Positions 1 through 8,255 of a stretch of DNA of 64,000 nucleotides are shown piece after piece. The DNA is from CAG-411 sp050875145 (GTDB lineage Bacteria; Bacillota; Clostridia; Lachnospirales; Lachnospiraceae). Position numbers and translations under genes: made by a program. Every line of letters begins with the position of its first letter. Position 1 is the first letter of the stretch. The notes under the pieces are model-generated. The model ran no database searches. It saw only the letters and a list, made by a program, of their open reading frames with translations, and was not told the origin of the DNA. Location of the stretch: contig JBNMLH010000007.1 in the NCBI GenBank assembly GCA_050875145.1, positions 79,406 to 143,405 of the forward strand, given 5' to 3'.

Positions 1-1
1 A

Positions 2-220
2 ACGTCTATGGAAGTACGTGTAGATACCTATCGTGAGGATGAGGACGGAACGAGACATGTTATCAATCGTGCCTATTTTGTAATGGTTTCTATGGGAGAG
101 GATGGAAAACCGACCCCTGTTCCACCGCTTATTTTGGAAAATGATGGAGAACGTATGGAGTGGGAAAATGCAAAAAAGAGACGAGAATTACGCTTGATGC
201 GTAGACGAGAAGGGTATTGA
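2..220 (+). CDS. Acyl-CoA thioesterase (hotdog fold), C-terminal part
   Basis: The open frame runs in from the left edge, with Thr-Ser in frame before the first ATG at position 8, so the gene is truncated by the window. The visible part resembles the end of YciA/BFIT-type acyl-CoA hydrolases: TSMEVRVDTY, then a strand with YFVMVSMGEDGKPTPVPPL, then a basic tail (KKRRELRLMRRR). These enzymes hydrolyse fatty acyl-CoA in the cytoplasm. The call rests on this short C-terminal signature only. A perfect promoter for the next unit begins 34 bases after the stop. Confidence 0.72.
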   Translation, partial: TSMEVRVDTYREDEDGTRHVINRAYFVMVSMGEDGKPTPVPPLILENDGERMEWENAKKRRELRLMRRREGY

Positions 221-253
221 TGGTCTTTTAGTTACAAAACTCTTTTACAAAAG

Positions 254-282
254 TTGACAGAAAAGCATGCCGCTGGTATAAT
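254..282 (+). promoter_or_regulatory. Consensus sigma-A promoter of the MATE leader
   Basis: TTGACA (254-259) and TATAAT (277-282) are both perfect and separated by exactly 17 bases. Transcription should start near 289, about 300 bases upstream of the MATE start codon, giving a long leader with two hairpins. Confidence 0.85.
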
Positions 283-296
283 AAAAATCCAAAACC

Positions 297-365
297 ATGA
301 GGATGGAGTGGATTTTTTTAGAGCATAGAGGCTCTATTTTTCGCCACGTAGTTAATCGTTGTTAG
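297..365 (+). CDS. Candidate 22-residue leader peptide
   Basis: An ATG only about 8 bases after the predicted transcription start opens a frame encoding MRMEWIFLEHRGSIFRHVVNRC. It runs through the first hairpin and stops in the loop of the second. There is no Shine-Dalgarno sequence, so translation would be almost leaderless. Leader peptides crossing a terminator are typical of ribosome-mediated attenuation of resistance and efflux genes. This is a candidate only and could be chance. Confidence 0.3.
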   Translation: MRMEWIFLEHRGSIFRHVVNRC

Positions 366-381
366 CTGCGTGGCATTTTTT
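319..381 (+). terminator. Two tandem terminator-like hairpins in the MATE leader
   Basis: The first hairpin is TAGAGC/GCTCTA (319-324, 331-336) followed by five T. The second is GCCACGTAG/CTGCGTGGC (343-351, 366-374) with one G-U pair, followed by ATTTTTT. Both lie between the consensus promoter and the efflux gene, so they would end most transcripts early unless overridden. They look like an attenuator. Confidence 0.7.
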
Positions 382-428
382 ATGCAATAAGACTAAAAAT
401 GTACTCCTGGAATCTCCCTTGCGCCCAC

Positions 429-532
429 TTTTGTGGCTGATTTTTTGCCAGTTACACACAAATTTAATCAACGTACGCTCCACGTACGCCTCATAAATTT
501 GTGCATATCTGACAAAAAATCATCTGACAAAA
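429..532. repeat. 104-bp imperfect palindrome in the MATE 5' leader
   Basis: Arms of about 38 bases (429-466 and 495-532) match in inverted orientation, including TTTTGT, TGATTTTTTG and CACAAATTTA blocks. Short ACGTACG repeats sit in the centre. It ends about 50 bases before the MATE ribosome site. It may be a small mobile palindrome or a hairpin masking the start. I see no second copy in this window. Confidence 0.6.
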
Positions 533-586
533 TTGAGCACAAAGAGACTCCGAGAGTACATTAAAATAATTAAGGAGGGACACATC

Positions 587-1939
587 GTGAATCAGGAATT
601 TATGAGAACAAGACCTGTATTACCCTTGGTCATTTCTATGGCATTACCTATGACAATATCCATGCTTGTAAATGCATTGTATAATATTGTAGATAGCTTT
701 TTTGTGGCTAAAATTAGTGATGATGCCATGACTGCATTATCGTTAGTTTATCCGATACAAAATTTAATGATGGCTACAACGGTTGGATTTGGAATTGGTA
801 TTAATGCCAGGATTGCATATTTTTTAGGTGCGAAAAAGGAAAAGGAAGCAAATGTTTCGGCTTCGGTAGGAATGGTTTGTAATATTGTACATGGAATATT
901 GCTTATGATCGGTTGTATTTTGATTATGCCTGCATTTTTAAAAATGTTTACAAAGGATGCAACTATTATTGACTTGGGACTTCAATATTCTAATATTGTT
1001 TTTTTGTTTGCAATTCCTGTTTCCATATCCATTAGTCTTGAAAAAATATTTCAGTCAGTTGGAAGAATGCGTACGTCTATGTTTTGCATGATGATTGGAT
1101 GTATTGCAAACGTCATGTTGGATCCATTGCTTATCTTTGGAATTGGTATTTTCCCAAAACTTGGAATAGAGGGTGCGGCAATTGCAACGGGAATTGGAGA
1201 AATGGTTACATTGGCAGGATATATTAGCTTTTATTTTGTGAAACCCATTTCTGTACGGATAAATGTTTGTTATGTGAAATTTTGTGCGAGCAATTTAAAA
1301 AGAATGTACGCAATTGGTATTCCTGCAACATTGAATATGGCATTGTCTTCTTTGCAGATTTCAGTGTTAAATGGTATTTTAGCGGTATATTCTTCTGCCT
1401 ATGTTTTGGTGCTGGGGGCGTATTTCAAATTACAAACATTCTTATATCTGACTGCAAATGGTGTAGTACAGGGAATGCGACCACTGCTTGCCTATAATTA
1501 TGGCGCTGGCGAAAAGAAAAGGGTCGATCAAATCTATAAGACAGCACTTAGAATTATCGCAGGGGTTATGGTAGTAGGTACATTACTTTGTATGTCTGTA
1601 CCAGATAAGCTCATTGGATTATTTACCAATAATGCACAGACCATTAAAATCGGACAAAATGCGTTAAGAATGATTAGTCTTGGCTTTGTGGTATCTTCCG
1701 TATCTGTAACCGCTTCTGGAGCCTTGGAAGGACTGGGAAAAGGTGCAAGGTCGCTTGTGATTTCCCTTATGCGATATTTACTTATAATGCTTCCTGTTGC
1801 ATTTATACTGAGCAGAAGCTTTGGTCCATCGGGAGTATGGAGTGCATTCTGGATTACAGAATTTATAACGGCGGTTGTAGCTTATAGATTATATGCGCAA
1901 TGTCAAGATACCCGTAGTAAAAAATCTGAAACCGCATAA
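587..1939 (+). CDS. MATE family multidrug/Na+ antiporter
   Basis: A 450-residue membrane protein of the MATE family (DinF/NorM-like), which exports cationic drugs or metabolites in exchange for Na+ or H+. The twelve hydrophobic segments fall in two related halves. The N-terminal pattern PLVISMALPMTISMLVNALYN followed by VDSFFV and the GVWSAFW stretch near the end are typical. The frame can be opened to a TTG at 533, but I chose GTG 587 because TAAGGAGGGA lies just before it and the upstream residues are not membrane-like. It is alone in its transcript, behind the attenuator-like leader at 289-381. Substrate is unknown. Confidence 0.9.
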   Translation: MNQEFMRTRPVLPLVISMALPMTISMLVNALYNIVDSFFVAKISDDAMTALSLVYPIQNLMMATTVGFGIGINARIAYFLGAKKEKEANVSASVGMVCNIVHGILLMIGCILIMPAFLKMFTKDATIIDLGLQYSNIVFLFAIPVSISISLEKIFQSVGRMRTSMFCMMIGCIANVMLDPLLIFGIGIFPKLGIEGAAIATGIGEMVTLAGYISFYFVKPISVRINVCYVKFCASNLKRMYAIGIPATLNMALSSLQISVLNGILAVYSSAYVLVLGAYFKLQTFLYLTANGVVQGMRPLLAYNYGAGEKKRVDQIYKTALRIIAGVMVVGTLLCMSVPDKLIGLFTNNAQTIKIGQNALRMISLGFVVSSVSVTASGALEGLGKGARSLVISLMRYLLIMLPVAFILSRSFGPSGVWSAFWITEFITAVVAYRLYAQCQDTRSKKSETA

Positions 1940-1969
1940 ACGTACTCAAATAAGTAGGAATGTTTCTTG

Positions 1970-2015
1970 TCAAATTGTATTGCAGTTTACCTACCTGTGA
2001 ACTGTAATCAAATTG
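1970..2015. repeat. Short palindrome flanked by an 8-bp direct repeat
   Basis: TCAAATTG occurs at 1970-1977 and 2008-2015 and brackets 30 bases with imperfect inverted ends (TTGCAGTT and AACTGTAA). The inner ACCTGTGAACTGTAA resembles the termini of the mobile palindromes seen at 48-59 kb. It may be a collapsed insertion, but the sequence is very short. Confidence 0.35.
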
Positions 2016-2048
2016 CTACCTTTTTGTTTTTTTGTAAAAGGGTTTTTC

Positions 2049-2077
2049 TTGACAGAAGCGTTGGAAATTGTTATACT
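2049..2077 (+). promoter_or_regulatory. Promoter of the SRP RNA gene
   Basis: TTGACA (2049-2054), a 17-base spacer and TATACT (2072-2077). The start would be near 2084, about 75 bases before the mature 5' end predicted by the closing helix, so the RNA is probably trimmed from a precursor. Confidence 0.7.
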
Positions 2078-2159
2078 TTCATGGTATCCTATCATAAAAA
2101 TAGGAGAGTAATTATAAAAAAGGGTGAGTTTTCACCTACTTGAAAATGTCAAAAAGTTT

Positions 2160-2423
2160 CCGTGCAGCCGGGGAGTTAGCGGTGCCCTGTACCTACAATC
2201 CGCTACAGTAGGGGTGTTGTTCTTTCTGAGGATGTTTTCTTGTAGGGCTGCCCTCTGTAAGTGGCGTTGACGTTTGGGTCTTACGCAATAGGAACTTGTG
2301 AACCGTGTCAGGTTGGGAACAAAGCAGCACTAAGCAAGCACTCTTATGTGATGTGAGGTTGCCTGAATTGAGTTAACTGCAGAGGTAACGCTTATGAGAG
2401 ATATTCGAGGTTAGGGCGCACGG
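2160..2423 (+). ncRNA. ffs: Signal recognition particle RNA, large Firmicute type
   Basis: The 5' CCGTGC (2160-2165) pairs with 3' GCACGG (2418-2423), closing a molecule of about 264 bases. The conserved SRP domain IV is present around 2305-2335: GTGTCAGG, then the GGGAACAAAGCAGCAC asymmetric and GNRA-like loop region. The early GCCGGGGAGTTAGCGGTGCC segment matches the Alu domain of clostridial SRP RNA. The RNA scaffolds Ffh for co-translational membrane targeting. Ends are inferred from the closing helix, with an uncertainty of a few bases. Confidence 0.92.
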
Positions 2424-2651
2424 ATTTAATTTTATCTCAAACTATATTTGGCATTTATCAAATGACTAAATATTTCAAATAGTCCTTTTGATGTTCTGTT
2501 TTTAAATACATTTTCTCTATCTGTGTGAAAATACAGATATCCGACAGATTCTTTTCTGATGTTATAAATATCCGTTTTATGTACAATTGATTTTTAACTT
2601 TTTGAATGGTAATCCAATATTTACCTGATACAAACCTTGCCTTTATTTGCG

Positions 2652-2680
2652 TTGCTGTTTTTTTGCAATTGTAGTATAAT
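2652..2680 (+). promoter_or_regulatory. Promoter of the cyclic-nucleotide-domain gene
   Basis: TTGCTG (2652-2657), 17 bases, then TATAAT (2675-2680), about 40 bases before the start codon. The 230 bases between the SRP RNA and this promoter hold no gene that I can see. Confidence 0.65.
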
Positions 2681-2721
2681 GGAAACAGACTTATTTAGGG
2701 GCGAGAAAGGGGCAATTGAAT

Positions 2722-5061
2722 ATGGGATTATCGATGAATACGGTAAATCAGATACCAAAGGGAACGGTATTGTATATGCAAAATGCAACAGTAGAGAGCG
2801 TGTGTCTGCTGGTGAAGGGGCGTGTTCTGGTCTATAATACGGGGACGAAGATTGTATGTGGACCAGGTAGTTTTTTGGGAGTGAGTGATTTATTAGAGGG
2901 AAAATATGGTGCCAGTTATTATGTGGCAGAAGATGTACAAATTTTTCCGATTGCAGTGAAAAATTTGGAAGATTTGGAGATGCTTTTGGAAAATCGAACC
3001 GATTACAGAGGAACGGTGGTTACAGCACTCAGCCGTCAGATTGTAGAGCTTTATAAGGTTTATAATGTATTACATAAAGGGGCAGCTACCTTAAAAAGTT
3101 TTATGGAATCCAGTTATGAGTTATATCAGGAAATCGGAAAAAAGAATAGTATGTCTATTACCAGAATACCTGCAATTGAAAATATGAGAGAATTGGAGGA
3201 AGAGATGGATATTAGTAGCGCGCAATATTATGTAGAGTGTGCTACGTTACCGATGGATATACAAAAGAAATATTATGCACATGGAAGTACCATTGCAGTA
3301 CATCATTTGGAGGAGCAGCTTCAGGTGATTAGCAGTATTCAGGAATATTGCGAGATTTTGGCAAGTTATGTGCAGGAGTTATTTCAGGGGATTTCCAGTG
3401 CAGATAATGAGTGTCTGTTTAATGTGGCAGCACAAATGGCATTAGATATGAAGAAAGTTAAACTGGACATTGGACAGGTTATGAAACTGGTGAATGCCGT
3501 TAAAGAAAAGACCAATGAGGTAGAAAATTTTCTTGTGACGAAAACAGGAAAGAAACTATTTATAGATAAAGAAAAAATGGAACAGATTTACGCACTTCTT
3601 TTGGAGGATTCTGGTGATGCACAGGTGCAGGAGGATGAAGTCAGTGCAGAAACAGCGGTACGTTATGCTGGAGTAGATACGGAGACAATCGAGAAGGAAT
3701 TAAATGGTTCTTTGTCAAAATTACTGACATATTCGCAGCTCCCAGAAGAAAAGTGTGCAGAATTTCAACAGAGTGTGCTTGCCTTTATGAATATGAAGGA
3801 TAAGACCAGTACCGAAGATGATGCCAGAAAGATACGAAGAACATTAACCAATGGCTTCTATGAATTATATGAGGCTGTGTTTCTTCGAGATTACAAGGAG
3901 AAGTCAAAGGATCGTATCATTGATCTGTTTTTACTGTATGGATTTGTTGATGAAAGGTTGCTTAGCAAAGAACAATTGATTGAATTATATTGTTTGGAGG
4001 ATCAGGACAATGAGCAGGGACCATGTAAAGTTTACAATAGTAAACAATGGCTCAGTGCTGTATTGGAGGGAAAAAAAGAGCCATCCAAGAGCGAGTTCGA
4101 TATGGATTACAATGAGACACTTCGTGATATGAAGAAGAGCGGACAAATTACGGAAGATGAGATGAAGGAAGCGCAGAAAAATCTTATGAAGAAGTTTTCT
4201 TATGAGATTAAAAATATGTTCCGTTATAATAGTAAGATTGTAAGCGGACAGATTAGTATTTTTGTGCCAATTTTGTATCGTGACAGCTTTATGGGACACT
4301 TGGATCAAAGTTTGATGACGACAAATAAGGTAAATGATATTATTAAAAAGATTGTAGCAGTTGATTATTCTGTATTCTATCGAGAGGGTATGCAGAATGA
4401 CCCTGAAAATGGTATTGAAAAGGAGTATATTCAAGAGGAGATTTTTCCAGATATTATCCTGTTGCCGACTTATGGTTCCAATGGTTCTATGTGGCAGGAA
4501 ATTGAGGGAAGAAAAAGAGCATCTCATGGGCGATTTATTTTTCCAATTTTTGCTGAAAATGATATGGAGGACATTTTTGTTCGAGTATGCGGACGTTTCC
4601 GTTGGGAACTTTGTAGAACTATTCAGGGTACAACCTGGAATGATGTAAAGTACAAATCGCTTACTTCCGAATATGTGGATTATATTCAGTTCTACAAGAG
4701 AAATCGTGCTTTATCAGAGGAAAGAAAAGAAAAGCTTAAAATGCAGATTCAAAAAGGTCGTGGAAATACAAGAGAGGTATTTGTACTTGATTATGTACTT
4801 TGGGTAAAAAATGAGTGTAAGGGTTCTATGCGTTTGAATAAAGTTGCCAGAGAAATACTTGCAAGTTATTGTCCATTTGTAAAACCGATTCGGGAAAAAT
4901 TGCAGTTACAACCTTTATACGAAGAAGCGATGGCTAAGTTTAATCGCGAACGTCAGAAGAAATTGAAGGATTTGGATTTGCGATATCGTACGTTGGAGAC
5001 AAAGAATATTGCATTAACTCCGGAAATGAAGAAAACGTTGGAATTTTATAAAGATATGTAG
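2722..5061 (+). CDS. Large protein with N-terminal cyclic nucleotide-binding-like domain
   Basis: A 779-residue soluble protein. Residues about 5-105 (IPKGTVLYMQNATVESVCLLVKG, then GPGSFLG and a C-terminal strand with VQIFPI) have the order of a CAP/cNMP-binding beta barrel. The remaining 670 residues are mostly helical, rich in Glu, Lys and Tyr, with no signal peptide, membrane segment or DNA-binding helix-turn-helix that I can recognise, so it is not a CRP-type activator. Start: ATG 2722 with AGAAAGGGG nine bases upstream; a TTG at 2716 is less well placed. It is monocistronic, ending in a strong terminator. Function unknown. Confidence 0.75.
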   Translation: MGLSMNTVNQIPKGTVLYMQNATVESVCLLVKGRVLVYNTGTKIVCGPGSFLGVSDLLEGKYGASYYVAEDVQIFPIAVKNLEDLEMLLENRTDYRGTVVTALSRQIVELYKVYNVLHKGAATLKSFMESSYELYQEIGKKNSMSITRIPAIENMRELEEEMDISSAQYYVECATLPMDIQKKYYAHGSTIAVHHLEEQLQVISSIQEYCEILASYVQELFQGISSADNECLFNVAAQMALDMKKVKLDIGQVMKLVNAVKEKTNEVENFLVTKTGKKLFIDKEKMEQIYALLLEDSGDAQVQEDEVSAETAVRYAGVDTETIEKELNGSLSKLLTYSQLPEEKCAEFQQSVLAFMNMKDKTSTEDDARKIRRTLTNGFYELYEAVFLRDYKEKSKDRIIDLFLLYGFVDERLLSKEQLIELYCLEDQDNEQGPCKVYNSKQWLSAVLEGKKEPSKSEFDMDYNETLRDMKKSGQITEDEMKEAQKNLMKKFSYEIKNMFRYNSKIVSGQISIFVPILYRDSFMGHLDQSLMTTNKVNDIIKKIVAVDYSVFYREGMQNDPENGIEKEYIQEEIFPDIILLPTYGSNGSMWQEIEGRKRASHGRFIFPIFAENDMEDIFVRVCGRFRWELCRTIQGTTWNDVKYKSLTSEYVDYIQFYKRNRALSEERKEKLKMQIQKGRGNTREVFVLDYVLWVKNECKGSMRLNKVAREILASYCPFVKPIREKLQLQPLYEEAMAKFNRERQKKLKDLDLRYRTLETKNIALTPEMKKTLEFYKDM

Positions 5062-5120
5062 TGTGATAAATACTACATGATAAGTGTTTGTGTTTATTTT
5101 GTAGTTTGTTACTTGAATAG

Positions 5121-5178
5121 AAAAAAATAAGAAGCGTTGCAGTTGAAAGTTATTTTCTACAACGCTTCTTATTTTTTT
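5121..5178. terminator. Strong intrinsic terminator, symmetrical
   Basis: A perfect stem of about 19 bases (5121-5139 with 5160-5178) contains GAAGCGTTG/CAACGCTTC and is bounded by A-run and T-run, so it works in either direction. It ends the 2722 gene. Confidence 0.9.
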
Positions 5179-5179
5179 C

Positions 5180-5521
5180 TAGTCTTTTTAATTTTTAAAT
5201 ATTTTTGAGTCTAACCATGGCATTTTTGGAGAAAACAAAATAATAAATAAAAAAAAATAAAAAACTCTATTTGTTGAAAATAACAGCGTTTTTTGCATTG
5301 CCTACACATTATAATGATTTACATATATAAGTGGTAAAATAATTGCTTTGAATTATAATATTTAAAAAGATGTTGATTTCTTCTTTTTTGTGTGTTACAT
5401 TTATACGGTAATGCATTACAAACACTTTGCAATTTGGTCTATAAAAATGTGGAATAATTAGGATTGCAAGTAAGATACATAAAAAAGTTCATTTATAAAA
5501 AATAACAAGGGAGAAATCAGA
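5180..5521 (+). other. AT-rich intergenic upstream region of the amidase gene
   Basis: About 340 bases without an open frame of note, very rich in A and T. A TATAAT at 5310-5315 lacks a good -35 partner, so I do not call a definite promoter. A good ribosome site (AAGGGAG) lies just before 5522. Confidence 0.4.
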
Positions 5522-6226
5522 ATGATAAGAAACAAACTATGTAGAAAAAAAGTGAGAATGCTATTGGCAGGAATGGCAGCATGTGCTGCGATTGCAACTA
5601 GTGCAGTATCAAATACTGCGTATGCATATGACCGTGAGGATGCTGCAAAATATGCTTCGAAGTATTGGAAAAATTATAATTCAGAGTATGATTCTTTCGG
5701 AAATGATTGTACCAATTTTGCCTCACAGGTGTTAAGTGCAGGTGGATATTCGGTGAAGGAAATTCCTAAGAAAGAAGTTTCTTATGCGGATTTGGGAACT
5801 GTATATTCTACAAAAAAATATTGGTGTAATAAAACTTATACGAAAAAATTTGCAGGTGTTATTAAAAAGACTGACTTTGTGACAACCACCACATGGAGTA
5901 ATGTGGATCAGTTAGCTGGTTCTTCTTTTTATGGATTGCAGGACTATATGGTAACAGTTCAGGGACGTACAAGATATCTCTGGAGTATTAGTAAAGAAAA
6001 CATTAAGAAATTAGCAAAAAAAGCTGAAAAGGGAGATATTATTCAGATTGCACAGGCAAATTCCAGATTTACGCATACATATGTGGTTGGAAAGGTAAAA
6101 AATGGAAAAGTATATGTATATGCACATACGGGTAATAGAGGTGCATCAGCGGATGATGAATTAGAGGAAATGGAAAGAAATAAGGTGTTTTCAAAGTATA
6201 CTATCATTGCATTGATTAAAGGGTAA
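5522..6226 (+). CDS. Secreted amidase-domain protein (Amidase_6-like)
   Basis: 234 residues. A basic N-terminus (MIRNKLCRKK) and a hydrophobic stretch ending in NTAYAYDRE make a Sec signal peptide. The mature part begins with REDAAKYASKYWKNYN and continues with FGNDCTNFASQ, the hallmark of the putative amidase domain of the NlpC/P60-like cysteine hydrolases, with Cys as nucleophile. A likely catalytic His is in FTHTYVV near residue 180. The protein should act on peptidoglycan peptides or peptide substrates outside the cell. AAGGGAG precedes the ATG by eight bases. The membrane proteins and ABC transporter downstream suggest an envelope-related locus. Confidence 0.8.
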   Translation: MIRNKLCRKKVRMLLAGMAACAAIATSAVSNTAYAYDREDAAKYASKYWKNYNSEYDSFGNDCTNFASQVLSAGGYSVKEIPKKEVSYADLGTVYSTKKYWCNKTYTKKFAGVIKKTDFVTTTTWSNVDQLAGSSFYGLQDYMVTVQGRTRYLWSISKENIKKLAKKAEKGDIIQIAQANSRFTHTYVVGKVKNGKVYVYAHTGNRGASADDELEEMERNKVFSKYTIIALIKG

Positions 6227-6236
6227 ATATAGAGAT

Positions 6237-6275
6237 TGTAGAAGAAGGGAGATTACTACGCTCCTTTCTTCTACA
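6237..6275. terminator. Hairpin between amidase gene and paralogue pair
   Basis: TGTAGAAGAA pairs with TTCTTCTACA, with an inner GGAG/CTCC. No T-run follows, so it may be an RNA processing or stability site rather than a true terminator. Confidence 0.45.
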
Positions 6276-6305
6276 GTAAGTTTAATAATATAGAGGAGAA
6301 CATTG

Positions 6306-6911
6306 ATGAAGAAAATAATAGCAGGGCTTATAACGTTAGTTGTTTTATGTGGAATATTTTTTTCTGCAATACATCCCATATGGCTAAAAGCAGGAAGTGA
6401 TATTCTTTGTTATACTAGCGATAGTTATACGGAAAGTTTTAAATTATGGAAAAAGGCAAAGGATAAGGATGTGAATTTAGATGCGTTTTCTGGAGAGTTT
6501 CCGAGCATGAATTCTAGTGATTATCGACAATTAATTTTAGATTTTAACCTAACTTCTACTTCTGTATTTGGTGTAAATAGTATGTGTGTGTATATAAAGG
6601 ATATTGATTGTGAAAATAAGAAGAACGCAATAATATTAAAATCATCCACATATGATGAGGCAGGTTTTGATATTCTTCGCTTGAGAAAAGAAAAATATGA
6701 TACACCGTTTATTTTGGTTTATGTTGGGGACTTGAAAAGTGAAAAAGAAATAGAGGAACGTTTAGAAGACATAGCAAAGCACACAATATTTGGAATGACT
6801 TATACGTTGCAATGGCTTGGAAATAGAACTTACTCTTGGAGTGCAGGAGATAAAATAAATGGATATATTATTATAAATGAAGATACCAATAAACAAAGGC
6901 GAATAAAGTAG
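6306..6911 (+). CDS. Membrane-anchored protein of unknown function, paralogue 1
   Basis: 201 residues with one N-terminal hydrophobic helix (about residues 4-27), which is an uncleaved anchor or signal peptide, then an external domain. I chose ATG 6306 (GAGGAGAACATTG before it) over TTG 6303 because the next gene starts at the same residue (MKKIIAGL). It shares long blocks with the next gene: DVNLDAFSG, SSDYRQLILDFNLTSTS and the last 60 residues with IAKHTIFGMTYTLQWLGNRT. No family recognised. It lies in tandem with its paralogue and directly upstream of an ABC exporter, so a role with that transporter is likely but unproven. Confidence 0.7.
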   Translation: MKKIIAGLITLVVLCGIFFSAIHPIWLKAGSDILCYTSDSYTESFKLWKKAKDKDVNLDAFSGEFPSMNSSDYRQLILDFNLTSTSVFGVNSMCVYIKDIDCENKKNAIILKSSTYDEAGFDILRLRKEKYDTPFILVYVGDLKSEKEIEERLEDIAKHTIFGMTYTLQWLGNRTYSWSAGDKINGYIIINEDTNKQRRIK

Positions 6912-6947
6912 TAAGAAATAATGTAGGCTGGAAGAAGGAGAACACAG

Positions 6948-7556
6948 ATGAAAAAAATAATAGCAGGACTTATAACATTAGTTGTTTTATGTGGGATATT
7001 TTTCTTTGTGATACATCCTATATGGCTAAAGGTTGGAAGTGATGTGGTTTGTAGTAGCAGTAATGGCTATGATACAGAATTTTTAGAATCATGTAAAAAG
7101 GATGAAAGTGTGGATGTGAATTTAGATGCATTTTCTGGAAGATTTCCTAGCAAGGCTTCTAGCGATTATCGGCAATTAATTTTAGATTTTAACCTAACTT
7201 CCACATCTATATTTGGTTTGAAGGGCATGTGTGTGTATGTAAAAGATATTGACTGTTCAAATAAAAAGAACGCAATTTTATTAAATTCATGGACTTATGA
7301 TGAGGGAGGATTTGAGACACTTCGTTTAAGAAAAGAGAATTATCCAACTCCTTTTATTTTAGTTTATGTAGGTGATTTAAAAAGTGAAGAAGAGATAGAA
7401 GAACGTTTAGAAGACATAGCAAAGCACACGATATTTGGAATGACCTATACGTTGCAATGGCTTGGAAATAGAACTTACTCTTGGAGTGTAGGAGATAAAA
7501 TAGATGGGTATATTCTTGAAGATGGGGATACCAATAAACAAAAGCGAATAAAATAG
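6948..7556 (+). CDS. Membrane-anchored protein of unknown function, paralogue 2
   Basis: 202 residues, roughly three quarters identical by eye to the preceding protein, with the same N-terminal membrane helix and the same C-terminal half. The differences cluster at residues 32-60 after the anchor, as if that face were free to vary. The start codon has GAAGGAG upstream, and only 15 bases separate its stop from the ATPase start, so it is in the transporter operon. The pair arose by tandem duplication. No known family. Confidence 0.7.
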   Translation: MKKIIAGLITLVVLCGIFFFVIHPIWLKVGSDVVCSSSNGYDTEFLESCKKDESVDVNLDAFSGRFPSKASSDYRQLILDFNLTSTSIFGLKGMCVYVKDIDCSNKKNAILLNSWTYDEGGFETLRLRKENYPTPFILVYVGDLKSEEEIEERLEDIAKHTIFGMTYTLQWLGNRTYSWSVGDKIDGYILEDGDTNKQKRIK

Positions 7557-7571
7557 TAAAGGATACTATAT

Positions 7572-8255
7572 ATGGAAAAGAAAATGGAACAAAACAATTT
7601 ATTTGAATTAAAAAATGTAAGTGTGATTTATGGTGGTCAAAATAAAGTGAAGGCTTTGTCTGACTTGTCACTAACGATTCACACAGGTGAGCAAATTGCT
7701 ATTGTTGGACCATCTGGAGCAGGTAAAAGCACCCTTTTGAGTGTGCTTAGCGGATTGGAAAAAGTTACAGATGGAAACGTAGTATTTAGAGGTGAATCTC
7801 TATATAAAATGAAAGAAAAGGCATTATCTGATGTACGGTTAAAAAATTTTGGATTTGTATTTCAGGCATTTCATTTAATATCTAATATGGTAGTATATGA
7901 TAATATTGTTTTGCCGGCGATGACAGCCTATGGTAGTGTAGATAAAGAGTGGTTTGGTTATTTAGTAGAGGAATTGCAGATAAAGGAAAGATTGTCGCAT
8001 AAGCCAAACCAACTTTCAGGAGGAGAAAAACAAAGAGTAGCAATTGCAAGAGCTTTAATTAACAAACCGGATGTATTGTTTGCGGATGAACCATCTGGAA
8101 ATTTAGATACAAAAAATGGAAACGCTGTATTTGATTTATTATTTCATTATGTCAGAAAAAATAATAAGACCTTAATTTATGTAACCCATGATATGGAAAA
8201 GGCAGATTTGGCAGAACGGCAAATTATAATTAAGGATGGTGTAATTTGCAAATGA
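7572..8255 (+). CDS. ABC transporter ATP-binding protein, LolD/MacB type
   Basis: 227 residues. Walker A GPSGAGKST, Q-loop FVFQAFHL, signature LSGGEKQRVAIARAL, Walker B VLFADEPSGNLD and H-loop VTHD are all present, in the order of the small ATPases that pair with FtsX-like permeases (LolD, BceA, MacB). It energises the permease encoded next, and the two frames overlap by ATGA. Such systems drive peptide or lipoprotein extrusion, antimicrobial-peptide resistance, or cell-wall hydrolase control. The substrate is not evident. Confidence 0.9.
   Translation: MEKKMEQNNLFELKNVSVIYGGQNKVKALSDLSLTIHTGEQIAIVGPSGAGKSTLLSVLSGLEKVTDGNVVFRGESLYKMKEKALSDVRLKNFGFVFQAFHLISNMVVYDNIVLPAMTAYGSVDKEWFGYLVEELQIKERLSHKPNQLSGGEKQRVAIARALINKPDVLFADEPSGNLDTKNGNAVFDLLFHYVRKNNKTLIYVTHDMEKADLAERQIIIKDGVICK

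Noticed and set aside
533..586. Upstream TTG start for the MATE protein
   Set aside because: GTG 587 has a strong AAGGAGGGA site; the upstream residues overlap the palindrome and are not typical of the family.
3985..4527. Antisense 180-residue frame inside the cNMP-domain gene
   Set aside because: No ribosome site, no family features, fully overlaps a well supported gene on the other strand.
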